DNA from: Pantoea rwandensis
Lineage (GTDB): Bacteria > Pseudomonadota > Gammaproteobacteria > Enterobacterales > Enterobacteriaceae
Assembly (NCBI RefSeq): GCF_002095475.1
Contig: NZ_MLFR01000006.1
Location: forward strand, 108,233 to 172,232
DNA: 64,000 nucleotides
Direction: 5' to 3'
Shown here: positions 19,384 to 27,425 of the stretch, one piece after another
Numbering within the stretch: position 1 is the stretch's first letter
Layout of the letters: the number at the start of each line of letters is the position of its first letter
Made by a program: the position numbers and the translations under genes
Notes under the pieces: model-generated
The model's database searches: none
Seen by the model: the letters and a program-made list of their open reading frames with translations, nothing else
Told to the model about the DNA's origin: nothing

Positions 19384-20136
19384 TCACGCTGCTTGTTCTG
19401 TCTGGCCAGCCAGTTCTGCCAGCAATGCGTGGTTCTCGATAGTGATATATTTGCCTTTCACCGCCAGCATGCCACTTTTCTGGAAGCGGCCCAGTAGACG
19501 ACTGATCGTTTCTACGGTAAGTCCCAAATAGTTACCAATGTCGCCGCGCGTCATTGTCAGGCGGAATTCACGCTGGGAGAAACCACGCTGACCAAAACGG
19601 CGCGACAGATTCCAGACAAAGGCTGCCAGACGCTCTTCCGCATTCTTTTTGGAAAGTAGCAGGATCATATCCTGATCGCCTTTAATCTCGCCGCTCATCA
19701 GACGCATCATCTGTTGGCGCAGGGCAGGCATTTTACCGGAAAGGTCGTCGAGGGTTTCGAAAGGAATTTCACACACCATGGCCGTTTCCAGCGCTTGCGC
19801 GAAGCTGGGATGTTGCGCACCCACAATGGCATCAAAGCCCACTAAATCACCCGCCAGGTGGAAACCGGTAATCTGCTCATCACCCTGTTCAGTGATGGTA
19901 TAGCTCTTGATGGTGCCGGAACGAATAGCATAAAGTGATTTCAGTTCATCACCGGCTTTGAACAGCGTCTGGCCTTTCTGAATAGGCTTTTTGCGCTCAA
20001 TGATATTATCCAGCTGATCCAGCTCGTGCTCGTTCAGCGTGAAGGGAATACACAATTGGCTGATGCTGCAATCCTGACAATGGATGGCACAACCGCCTGA
20101 CTGAATACGTCGAATGCTGCGTTTTTCCGGGATCAT
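19384..20136 (-). CDS. fnr: Fumarate/nitrate reduction regulator Fnr
   Basis: 250 residues, the E. coli length. All four [4Fe-4S] ligands are present: Cys20, Cys23, Cys29 and Cys122. A CRP-like cyclic-nucleotide fold covers about 30-150, the dimerisation helix about 140-165, and the helix-turn-helix about 195-220, with E-T-I-S-R-L-L providing the recognition helix that reads TTGAT-N4-ATCAA. Fnr activates anaerobic respiration genes and represses aerobic ones when oxygen is absent. A near-consensus Fnr box lies 20 bases upstream of the start codon, indicating autoregulation. Confidence 0.97.
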   Translation of the reverse strand: MIPEKRSIRRIQSGGCAIHCQDCSISQLCIPFTLNEHELDQLDNIIERKKPIQKGQTLFKAGDELKSLYAIRSGTIKSYTITEQGDEQITGFHLAGDLVGFDAIVGAQHPSFAQALETAMVCEIPFETLDDLSGKMPALRQQMMRLMSGEIKGDQDMILLLSKKNAEERLAAFVWNLSRRFGQRGFSQREFRLTMTRGDIGNYLGLTVETISRLLGRFQKSGMLAVKGKYITIENHALLAELAGQTEQAA

Positions 20137-20155
20137 AGGGGCTCGCTCGATGATT

Positions 20156-20171
20156 ATTGACTGCCGTCAAT
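20156..20171. promoter_or_regulatory. Putative Fnr autoregulatory box
   Basis: ATTGAC-TGCC-GTCAAT, a perfect palindrome with the 5-4-5 core spacing of an Fnr site (consensus TTGAT-N4-ATCAA, one deviation in each half). It begins 20 bases upstream of the fnr ATG, so it should overlap the transcription start and repress fnr. Confidence 0.7.
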
Positions 20172-20431
20172 TTTAACATTTTTATCTGTTTAGGGAACTC
20201 ATCCGAGCAGTAATTATCATCAATCCCTTACAAACGTCAGGTATTCCTGTATTTGCGCATTGCTCAAGGTGCTAAGTTTATTGATCTGGCACGTTTTCTT
20301 TACATATTTACATCTGTTCACAAAGAGTCGTAGCGCAAAAAGTGACAGATGTGATGCCAAAAATCCTTTGCTACTATTTTGTCTTTGAGCGGCATTTTGC
20401 GCTTAATAAACCACCAGGCGCGAGAAAAACC

Positions 20432-20998
20432 ATGAACCTTGACGATGAAGACCTTTTCCGGGATGCCATGGGCGATGTAACGCCATTGAAAGATTGCGCC
20501 AATACCCAGTGGTTGCGCGCGCCCTCTACCAAAGAGCCACGTGCTGCGCAGCGAGAGGATGAAGAAGAGAATTTCCTGACACGGGGCTTTCTTGACATCA
20601 TTCCGCTCAACACGCCGCTGGAATATAAAACCGATGGCATTCAGCAAGGCGTAGTTGAGAAATTACGTTTGGGAAAATATCCACTGGACGCCAGTCTGAA
20701 TTTACTGCGGCAGCCGGTAGAAACCTGCCGCCAATCGTTGTTCAGCTTCATGCTGCAAGCGCGAAAACAGGGACTGCGCAATTTGCTGATTATTCATGGT
20801 AAAGGGCGAGATGATGAATCACATGCGAATATCGTGCGTAGCTATCTGTCGCGCTGGCTGCAGGAGTTTGATGAAGTGCAAAGTTTCTGTGTGGCGCAAC
20901 CGCAGCACGGGGGGGCAGGCGCGCTCTATGTCAGTTTACGCAAAACCGACCAAGCGCGACTGGATAATCGTGAGCGCCACGCCAAACGTAGCCGCTAG
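20432..20998 (+). CDS. smrA: SmrA, Smr-domain protein (putative nuclease)
   Basis: 188 residues from the ATG at 20432 (M-N-L-D-D-E-D-L-F); an upstream in-frame start at 20342 would add a poorly composed extension into the promoter. E. coli SmrA (YdaL) is 187 residues. The N-terminal region (1-80) is acidic. The Smr domain covers about 85-175, with L-D-A-S-L-N-L-L-R and the hallmark I-I-H-G-K-G followed by a short glycine turn. Smr domains bind or cut nucleic acid. In E. coli several genes separate fnr and smrA; here they are direct divergent neighbours. Confidence 0.9.
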   Translation: MNLDDEDLFRDAMGDVTPLKDCANTQWLRAPSTKEPRAAQREDEEENFLTRGFLDIIPLNTPLEYKTDGIQQGVVEKLRLGKYPLDASLNLLRQPVETCRQSLFSFMLQARKQGLRNLLIIHGKGRDDESHANIVRSYLSRWLQEFDEVQSFCVAQPQHGGAGALYVSLRKTDQARLDNRERHAKRSR

Positions 20999-21931
20999 CT
21001 AGGTGTGAAATTTACGAATGGTCGCCAAAAGTACTTCGGTACTCAGATTGAGGCTCTTGCCGCTGCGCGTAATGATGCCAACGGGTTCACCCGGACCTGG
21101 CGAATTTATCGGTAAGGCTGCCACGGCATTGTGGTTCAAATCCTCTTTTATAGCGCCAGAGGGCACAAACCAGACATAGTCGTAACGCAATGCCAACTGG
21201 CGCGCCAACGATGTTGAAGACGTTTCTACGCAGTTTGCCGGAAGTGAACAACCTTGCTCATCCAACATATGTTGCGCGATTCGGCGCGGAGCGGTGCCTT
21301 CAGGTGAAATCACCACTGGCCACTGCATGGCGCGAGATAACGTGACGTTGTCACTGAGTAGGGGGTGCTCAGGGCGCACCACGAGTTTAAGTGATTCCAG
21401 GAATAACAACTCGTAGGTTAGTCCGGCCATCATCTCGCTATCAGCCATGCGCCCAATGCCAATATCAAATTCACCCGCGCGCAGGCCCGCGAGCAACACG
21501 TTGTTGTGCAACGTGGCGACCTGAACAGTGGTATTAGGTTGCTGCTCATGGAAGCGATCAAGTATTTGCGGCAGCATTCCCATTGCTGCGGTCGTCAGGG
21601 CGCCAAGACGAATAATTACTGGGCGACCTGACTGCGGCGCATTGAAGCTCTGTCCTGCATGATTAAGTGCATCAAGCACCTTCACTGCATGGACCAAAAA
21701 TTGTTCACCTAGGGTGGTCAGTTGCGCGCCAAGACGTCCGCGTTCAAAAAGCCGCGCTCCGGCAAGTTCTTCTAGTTCATTTAAGGTCTTCGACAGCGCA
21801 GGCTGGCTGAGGTTTAAGGTCTCTGCCGCGCGCCCAAGCGTCCCTTGCTGCGCAACGGCGACAAAGGTATGTAAGTGGCGCAAGCGAATGCGCTGATTGA
21901 AAAGGTTTTTTTTATCCATAACCTTTAACAT
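20999..21931 (-). CDS. LysR-type regulator, PcaQ/GbpR-like
   Basis: 310 residues. The N-terminal winged helix-turn-helix covers about 12-70, with R-L-R-H-L-H-T-F-V-A-V-A and S-Q-P-A-L-S-K-T-L-N-E-L-E. The effector-binding domain follows from about 95, including R-L-G-A-L-T-T-A-A-M-G-M-L-P. The start of that domain and the S-K-T/T-L-N recognition helix resemble regulators annotated as PcaQ. It is divergent from a PcaK-like transporter across 307 bases containing palindromes, so it probably controls that gene. The start at 21931 has no good ribosome site; 21919 is the alternative. Its stop abuts that of smrA. Confidence 0.8.
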   Translation of the reverse strand: MLKVMDKKNLFNQRIRLRHLHTFVAVAQQGTLGRAAETLNLSQPALSKTLNELEELAGARLFERGRLGAQLTTLGEQFLVHAVKVLDALNHAGQSFNAPQSGRPVIIRLGALTTAAMGMLPQILDRFHEQQPNTTVQVATLHNNVLLAGLRAGEFDIGIGRMADSEMMAGLTYELLFLESLKLVVRPEHPLLSDNVTLSRAMQWPVVISPEGTAPRRIAQHMLDEQGCSLPANCVETSSTSLARQLALRYDYVWFVPSGAIKEDLNHNAVAALPINSPGPGEPVGIITRSGKSLNLSTEVLLATIRKFHT

Positions 21932-22238
21932 AATGAGTTTTACCGGGCGACGGCAACGGTTAAAAAGAAATAATGTTAACTTCCCTGCAAAATTATCTTA
22001 ACAAAACCGCGGTTTTATCAGTCGGTGGCTAAGTTACTGTAATTCCTTGTTTTGTTAAATACGTGCTGAATTGATAAAACCTCTACCGTTGTAGTATCAA
22101 TCGCTTAATGGCAAAAAAATGGAATAATTCTCACTTACACTCAAAAATCCTGCCCGTTATTGTTAACGATGAGCTATCATTAGCGCCGTTTTTTTTACCA
22201 AAACTGATGATAGGCGATGAAAGTGCAGGAGTTAATCC
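21932..22238. promoter_or_regulatory. LysR-transporter divergent control region
   Basis: 307 AT-rich bases. Visible structure: a perfect palindrome AAAACCGCGGTTTT at 22003-22016, and an inverted repeat TTAACAAAAC (21998-22007) / GTTTTGTTAA (22049-22058) separated by 41 bases. These are plausible binding sites for the divergent LysR regulator. The published PcaQ box (ATAACC-N4-GGTTAA) is not seen as such. Confidence 0.5.
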
Positions 22239-23573
22239 GTGACCAGCGTTGAAGCCGTAGATGTCCGCCAGCTCATTAATCAAAGTGCACTCAGCAGCTG
22301 GCAAAAACGCTTGATTGTACTCTGTTTCATCGTCGTGGCGCTGGATGGGATGGACATCGCGTTAATGGGCTTTATCGCGCCCACGCTAAAAGCCAGTTGG
22401 GGCGTGAGCAATCATCAGCTGGGCATGGTTATCAGCGCGGCGTTAATTGGACTTGCGCTCGGCGCAATGGTTGCCGGGCCGCTGGCCGATCGTTATGGTC
22501 GTCGCATGATGATATTGCTCAGCGTGTGCTTCTTTGGCCTGTGGACGCTGGCAACGGCAATGGCGCAGAACATCGAACAGATGATGCTGTTCCGTTTCCT
22601 CACGGGCTTGGGGCTTGGTGCCGCCATGCCTAATGTTGGCACGCTGGTGGCGGAGTATGCGCCAGAGCGCCGACGCTCCTTTATTATCACCGTCGTGTTC
22701 TGCGGGTTCACCTTTGGCGCTGCATCTGGTGGCTTTGCTGCCTCATGGCTACTGCCTCGCTATGACTGGCATTCCGTCATGCTCATGGGTGGTATGCTGC
22801 CACTGATTGTCCTGCCATTCCTGATACGGGGTCTCCCTGAATCCGTTCGCTTTCTGATCAGCCGTCGTGCGCCTGCTGCACGCATTCATGCCATTCTCGA
22901 ACGTATGCTGCCTGGCGTCGTTCAGCCGAATAGTGATTATCTGTCCAGCGAGCAGCCGCAGGTTCGGCGCGGTGCCGTCGCGACGGTCGTCTCGCCACGT
23001 TATCTGTTTGGTAGCCTGATGCTGTGGGGCGGCTATTTTATGGGCTTGTTCCTGGTCTATTTGATTGGAAGCTGGATGCCCTCTCTGATCAATAAACTTG
23101 GCATGACAGTCACCGAAGCGGCTATCGTGACGGCGATGTATCAGGCCGGAGGTACGTTAGGGTCGCTGTTTGCTGGCTGGCTGATGGATCGCATCAATGC
23201 CAATATCGCACTTGCAGTGATTTACTTCTGCGGCGGTATTGCGATTGTTGCGCTGGGGTTTTCGCCAGCAGAAGTTGGCCTGATGAGCGCCATCGCCTTC
23301 TTAAGTGGCTTCTGTTTCAATGGCGCGAATACCGGCATGAATGCCTTATCCGCCAGCTTCTACCCGACACATGCTCGAGCGACTGGTTCCAGTTGGATGC
23401 ACGGTGTGGGTCGCATTGGTGCGATTGTGAGTGCGTTTGTCGGTGCAGAACTCCTTTCTCTTGGCTGGTCCTTTAGCCAAATCTTCTTGTTATTGGCAAT
23501 CCCGGCCGTACTCACCACCATTATGCTGACGCTGAAATGCCGCTTTGGTGACCGCTCAAACGAAGTTGAGTGA
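22239..23573 (+). CDS. MFS aromatic acid:H+ symporter (AAHS family, PcaK-like)
   Basis: 444 residues with 12 hydrophobic segments. The AAHS signature is clear: D-G-M-D-I-A-L-M-G-F in TM1, where the acidic residue is essential in PcaK, and the loop 2-3 motif G-P-L-A-D-R-Y-G-R-R. The long central loop follows TM6. Likely substrates are 4-hydroxybenzoate, protocatechuate or related carboxylates; the exact substrate cannot be read. GTG start with AGGAG eight bases upstream. No ring-cleavage genes are in the window; the next gene is ydcJ. Confidence 0.85.
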   Translation: MTSVEAVDVRQLINQSALSSWQKRLIVLCFIVVALDGMDIALMGFIAPTLKASWGVSNHQLGMVISAALIGLALGAMVAGPLADRYGRRMMILLSVCFFGLWTLATAMAQNIEQMMLFRFLTGLGLGAAMPNVGTLVAEYAPERRRSFIITVVFCGFTFGAASGGFAASWLLPRYDWHSVMLMGGMLPLIVLPFLIRGLPESVRFLISRRAPAARIHAILERMLPGVVQPNSDYLSSEQPQVRRGAVATVVSPRYLFGSLMLWGGYFMGLFLVYLIGSWMPSLINKLGMTVTEAAIVTAMYQAGGTLGSLFAGWLMDRINANIALAVIYFCGGIAIVALGFSPAEVGLMSAIAFLSGFCFNGANTGMNALSASFYPTHARATGSSWMHGVGRIGAIVSAFVGAELLSLGWSFSQIFLLLAIPAVLTTIMLTLKCRFGDRSNEVE

Positions 23574-23611
23574 AAGGGCGATCACAGTTCCATGAAATTC
23601 TTCCACGGCAA

Positions 23612-23645
23612 TAAAGGGTTGATCTACATTAGCAACAACCCTTTA
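23612..23645. promoter_or_regulatory. Inverted repeat between transporter and ydcJ
   Basis: Perfect ten-base arms TAAAGGGTTG (23612-23621) and CAACCCTTTA (23636-23645) with a 14-base loop, directly upstream of the ydcJ ribosome site. No T run follows. It may be an operator, or an RNA hairpin controlling read-through into ydcJ. Confidence 0.5.
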
Positions 23646-23661
23646 GCCCGAGGTGATGACC

Positions 23662-24999
23662 ATGGAAAATTTTCTAACCCGTGACGCAATTCGTACGTTG
23701 TTTTCGCAAGCCATGTCCAGTATGTATCAGCAGGAAGTGCCGCAGTATGGTGTCCTGACGCAGTTGGTGACGGCGGTAAACGAGCGCACGCTTGAGGCCA
23801 ATCCGGCATTGAAAAATCGGCTGGCGGCGGCGGATGAGCTGGCCCGTTTGAGCGTCGAACGTCACGGTGCAATTCGTGTGGGCACGGCTGATGAACTGCG
23901 TACTCTACGCCAGATGTTTGCCGTGATGGGCATGGAGCCTGTCGGTTATTACGACCTGTCACAGGCCGGTGTGCCCGTGCACTCCACCGCGTTTCGTCCG
24001 GTGAGTGACAGCGCATTACGCCGGAATCCCTTCCGAGTCTTTACCTCACTGCTTCGGCTTGAACTCATCGACGACGTAACGCTGCGCGAGAAGGCCGCTG
24101 CGATTTTAGCGGCGCGCGATATCTTCACGCCAGGCTGCCGCGCTTTGATCGCCAAACATCAGCAACAAGGTGGTTTGCATGCTGCTGATGCGGCTATTTT
24201 TGTTAAAGAGGCGCTGGAAACCTTCCGCTGGCATGCCCACACCACAGTGGATAGCAGCACTTACCGTGCGTTAAGCCAGCAACATCGCTTAACCGCCGAT
24301 GTTGTGTGCTTTCAGGGCTGCCACATTAACCACCTGACGCCACGCACACTGGATATCGATCGCGTGCAAAAGTTAATGCCAACGCGGGGTATCGATCCTA
24401 AAACTTTGATTGAGGGGCCGCCTCAACGACAGGTGCCCATTCTGCTGCGCCAGACCAGTTTTAAAGCGTTAGAAGAAGCGGTGCATTTTAATGACGGCAC
24501 GCCAGGAACGCACACGGCGCGATTTGGTGAGATTGAGCAGCGGGGTGCGGCATTAACGCCAAAAGGACGTGAGCTTTACGACCGATTGTTAGCGCAAGCG
24601 GGAACCGGTAGCGATAATCAACTTCATCAACAACACCTGACGGCGGTATTTCGTGATTTCCCCGATGATGAGGACGCGCTGCGTGAACAGGAGCTGGCTT
24701 GGTTCCGCTATCGCTTAACAGACAAAGGTGAACACCAGCGCCCACAGCAGAACGAGAGTGTTGCACAGTTGCTCGCCGAGGGGCGATTGCAGGCGGAACC
24801 GATTGTCTATGAAGATTTTCTGCCGGTAAGTGCGGCCGGAATCTTCCAGTCTAATTTGGGGGATGTAGCGCAGGCGCGAAGTGCCGGAAATGCGAGTCGT
24901 GCGGATTTTGAGGCCGCATTGGGGGCTGTAGTGCAGGATGAAATGACGCTCTATCAGCAGATGCAACAACGTAGTCTGGCCCGCTGTGGTATTCATTAG
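23662..24999 (+). CDS. ydcJ: YdcJ, DUF1338 / 2-oxoadipate dioxygenase-decarboxylase family
   Basis: 445 residues from ATG 23662, which is eight bases from GAGG; the in-frame GTG and ATG at 23653 and 23656 are too close to this site. DUF1338 enzymes of the HglS type bind Fe(II) through a His-His-Glu triad and convert 2-oxoadipate to 2-hydroxyglutarate in lysine catabolism. Candidate ligands are His68 (V-E-R-H-G-A-I-R), His221 or His224 (G-C-H-I-N-H-L-T-P-R) and Glu290 (F-G-E-I-E-Q-R-G). E. coli YdcJ is close in length and sequence. Strong terminator at 25011. Confidence 0.88.
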   Translation: MENFLTRDAIRTLFSQAMSSMYQQEVPQYGVLTQLVTAVNERTLEANPALKNRLAAADELARLSVERHGAIRVGTADELRTLRQMFAVMGMEPVGYYDLSQAGVPVHSTAFRPVSDSALRRNPFRVFTSLLRLELIDDVTLREKAAAILAARDIFTPGCRALIAKHQQQGGLHAADAAIFVKEALETFRWHAHTTVDSSTYRALSQQHRLTADVVCFQGCHINHLTPRTLDIDRVQKLMPTRGIDPKTLIEGPPQRQVPILLRQTSFKALEEAVHFNDGTPGTHTARFGEIEQRGAALTPKGRELYDRLLAQAGTGSDNQLHQQHLTAVFRDFPDDEDALREQELAWFRYRLTDKGEHQRPQQNESVAQLLAEGRLQAEPIVYEDFLPVSAAGIFQSNLGDVAQARSAGNASRADFEAALGAVVQDEMTLYQQMQQRSLARCGIH

Positions 25000-25010
25000 G
25001 ACCAAAGTAA

Positions 25011-25058
25011 AGCCGGTCTGTGAAGTGGCAATACCACTTCAGCAGACCGGCTATTTTT
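25011..25058 (+). terminator. Strong rho-independent terminator after ydcJ
   Basis: AGCCGGTCTG (25011-25020) pairs with CAGACCGGCT (25043-25052), and inside it GAAGTGG pairs with CCACTTC over a five-base loop; ATTTTT follows. Seventeen base pairs in total. It also separates the convergent DoxX gene. Confidence 0.93.
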
Positions 25059-25067
25059 CTTTTATTT

Positions 25068-25502
25068 TTATTGCAGGCGCGAATCACGCACCAGCGTGTA
25101 CTTCCCGGCACCCAAAAACATGATGGCGAGCGCGCCCAGCAGATAAAGTGCCTCCGTTTCCAGAGACCAGGCGCCCACATCCGTTCGATGCCAAATGGCG
25201 CCCATTTTTACCAGCAACGTCGCGACGATCATATTCACCGCAATAATGAAGGCCGCAGGGCGCGTCATTAAACCGATGATCACCATCACAGGTGCCACTA
25301 TTTCCCCGATGTAAGCACCGTAAGCGATGAAACCTGGCATGCCTTTGACAGTCAGCATATGGGCTATCCAGTCGACGCCGTGCATCACCTTGAACTCACC
25401 ATGAAACAACAGCAGACCGCCAAAAGTTAGACGCAACAACAGTTTACCGAAGTCCGGGTGATCGCTCATCCGGTTAAACATCTGGTTTATTCCACCAAAC
25501 AT
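25068..25502 (-). CDS. DoxX-family membrane protein
   Basis: 144 residues from ATG 25502, eight bases from a GGAG site; longer readings begin before this signal. Four hydrophobic segments are visible (about 18-36, 55-75, 80-100 and 118-135). The motif L-L-R-L-T-F-G-G-L-L-L-F-H-G and the loop residues G-A-Y-I-G-E-I-V-A-P are typical of DoxX/YphA-type proteins. They are inner-membrane proteins of poorly defined role, sometimes linked to redox or quinone metabolism. Monocistronic and divergent from the esterase. Confidence 0.8.
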   Translation of the reverse strand: MFGGINQMFNRMSDHPDFGKLLLRLTFGGLLLFHGEFKVMHGVDWIAHMLTVKGMPGFIAYGAYIGEIVAPVMVIIGLMTRPAAFIIAVNMIVATLLVKMGAIWHRTDVGAWSLETEALYLLGALAIMFLGAGKYTLVRDSRLQ

Positions 25503-25694
25503 CGCACTTCTCCGTCTCGCCAGGTTAACTTGCAACATTAAAACAAATCACCATGCCAGGGTTAGCCAAAAATTTTGATGGTGTTGTTCAATGGATCGAA
25601 AGCTGATTCGGCTTATTCTGCAAATGCTTTCGGAACATGGACATTCGTGCAAGGCCTGCAAATAATGGAACGATGCATAAGCAGGGAACCCGTG

Positions 25695-27212
25695 ATGAAA
25701 AATGAACGACGTCTGGGGATCATGACCGCAGAGGGTGAACTCAGAGGCATGATTGATGAGGATCTCTTTGTCTTCAAAGGAATACCTTACGCAGCGCCAC
25801 CCGTGGGCGCTTTGCGCTGGCGTCCTCCTCAGCCGGTGAAACCCTGGCAAGCGGTGCGAGATGCTACTCAATGGGGTGATGCCAGTTGGCAAAACCGTGA
25901 CTATTGTGTGGCGGTAGGCGGGGGTGATCCGGGACGATTTAGTGAAGATTGCCTGTACCTCAACATTTGGACGCCTGACGTCGAACCGTCATGTCCTCTC
26001 CCGGTTATGGTGTGGCTACATGGTGGGGGCTTTACGATTGGGGCGGGCAGTCTCGATCCTTATCGGGGCAAATCGCTAGCGGCACAAGGCGTGGTTGTGG
26101 TCACGCTCAATTATCGCTTAGGGCATTTCGGCTTTTTCTCTCATCCCGCGCTGGATGCGGAATACCCGGTTGACGCCGTGGTGAATAATTTCGCACTGCT
26201 TGATCAAATTGCTGCGCTGCAGTGGATCCAACGCAATATTCCGGCATTTGGCGGTGATCGTCATAACGTAACTTTATTTGGTGAATCCTCCGGAGCACGC
26301 AGCGTGCTGTCGCTATGCTGTTCGCCGCTGGCAGAAGGATTATTCCATAAAGGGATTGTACAAAGTGCCTACAGTCTGCCAGATGTACCCCGAAAAAAAG
26401 CACAGCAAATAGGTAAGCAGGTCGCAGCACACTTTGGTCTGCCCGAGCAGGCCAGTGCCGAACAACTTCGCCAGTTACCCGCCGATCAATTTTGGCCGCT
26501 GCAGCGGCCGCTGGGGTTGGGCCCGGTTGCCATCAGTGGCGATGCGGTGCTGCCGAGACCGATGCTGGAGACGTTTATGGCTGGGAAACAACATCGCGTA
26601 CCCTTAATGGTCGGCAGCAACAGTGATGAAGCCAGCGTATTGGACTATTTTGGCGTGGATGCCGCGAAGGTGTTACAGCAGATCCGCAGCAAAAACCGTT
26701 TCAGTTACCGCTTAATGAAATGGCTCTATGATATCCACGACGACACCTTGTTAGGCCGCGCGGTGGCACGTGATATGGCGTTTACCGTGGTGCCACTGCT
26801 GGTGGCACAGTCACAGCACAGTATTGGCATGCCTGCATGGCGTTACTGGTTTGACTATGTTTCGGAGAACGCCCGCGATCTCTATCCTCATGGTACCTGG
26901 CACGGTAATGAGATCCCTTATGTTTTTAATACGTTGACTACGCTGCAACCACTTACTGATCGTGCCTACACCGAGGCGGATAAAGCCTTCGCCAAGCGGG
27001 TAAGCCGTTATTGGGTGACCTTTGCGCGTGATGCCAGCGAATTTAGCTATCAACTCACGGGGGAGACGGACTGGCCGATATGGCGACCACGTGAAGATCT
27101 GACATTAGCCTTTGGCCTCAATGGTCAACCTTTGGCTGTTCTCAAGGCGAAGTTCATGCGCGGGCGCTTGCGGTTGTTCCGCCTGATGATGCGCAGTCAC
27201 GTCAAACTTTGA
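25695..27212 (+). CDS. Type-B carboxylesterase
   Basis: 505 residues from ATG 25695 (M-K-N-E-R-R-L-G-I-M), chosen because the family fold starts with the short T-x-x-G-x-L-R-G strand shortly afterwards; upstream starts reach into the divergent promoter. The nucleophile Ser is in G-E-S-S-G-A at about 196-201, the oxyanion loop is H-G-G-G-F near 110, an E-D-C-L-Y-L-N-I-W signature is near 83, and the likely catalytic His is in P-H-G-T-W-H-G-N-E. No signal peptide, so probably cytosolic. The substrate is not known. Confidence 0.87.
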   Translation: MKNERRLGIMTAEGELRGMIDEDLFVFKGIPYAAPPVGALRWRPPQPVKPWQAVRDATQWGDASWQNRDYCVAVGGGDPGRFSEDCLYLNIWTPDVEPSCPLPVMVWLHGGGFTIGAGSLDPYRGKSLAAQGVVVVTLNYRLGHFGFFSHPALDAEYPVDAVVNNFALLDQIAALQWIQRNIPAFGGDRHNVTLFGESSGARSVLSLCCSPLAEGLFHKGIVQSAYSLPDVPRKKAQQIGKQVAAHFGLPEQASAEQLRQLPADQFWPLQRPLGLGPVAISGDAVLPRPMLETFMAGKQHRVPLMVGSNSDEASVLDYFGVDAAKVLQQIRSKNRFSYRLMKWLYDIHDDTLLGRAVARDMAFTVVPLLVAQSQHSIGMPAWRYWFDYVSENARDLYPHGTWHGNEIPYVFNTLTTLQPLTDRAYTEADKAFAKRVSRYWVTFARDASEFSYQLTGETDWPIWRPREDLTLAFGLNGQPLAVLKAKFMRGRLRLFRLMMRSHVKL

Positions 27213-27341
27213 TGATCGCGCTAATAGTGAAACTGCGCAAATGTTTTATTAAGCCAAATCATAATGCAACTCACTGATTAATTGATAATTCTCCATTCAT
27301 TGCTGTTAAGCAGCCAGCAATTAATTAGCTTATTAAACCGT

Positions 27342-27368
27342 TACATTTTCCTGATCCACTGCCGATAA
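27342..27368 (+). promoter_or_regulatory. FliA (sigma-28) promoter of the chemoreceptor gene
   Basis: -35 TACATTTT (27342-27349; consensus TAAAGTTT), exactly eleven bases, then -10 GCCGATAA (27361-27368), a perfect match. It ends 57 bases before the start codon. Confidence 0.88.
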
Positions 27369-27425
27369 ACGCAATATGCCCTATTTTATTGGGCCTCCTT
27401 CGCGTTTCACACCAAGGGATTATGT

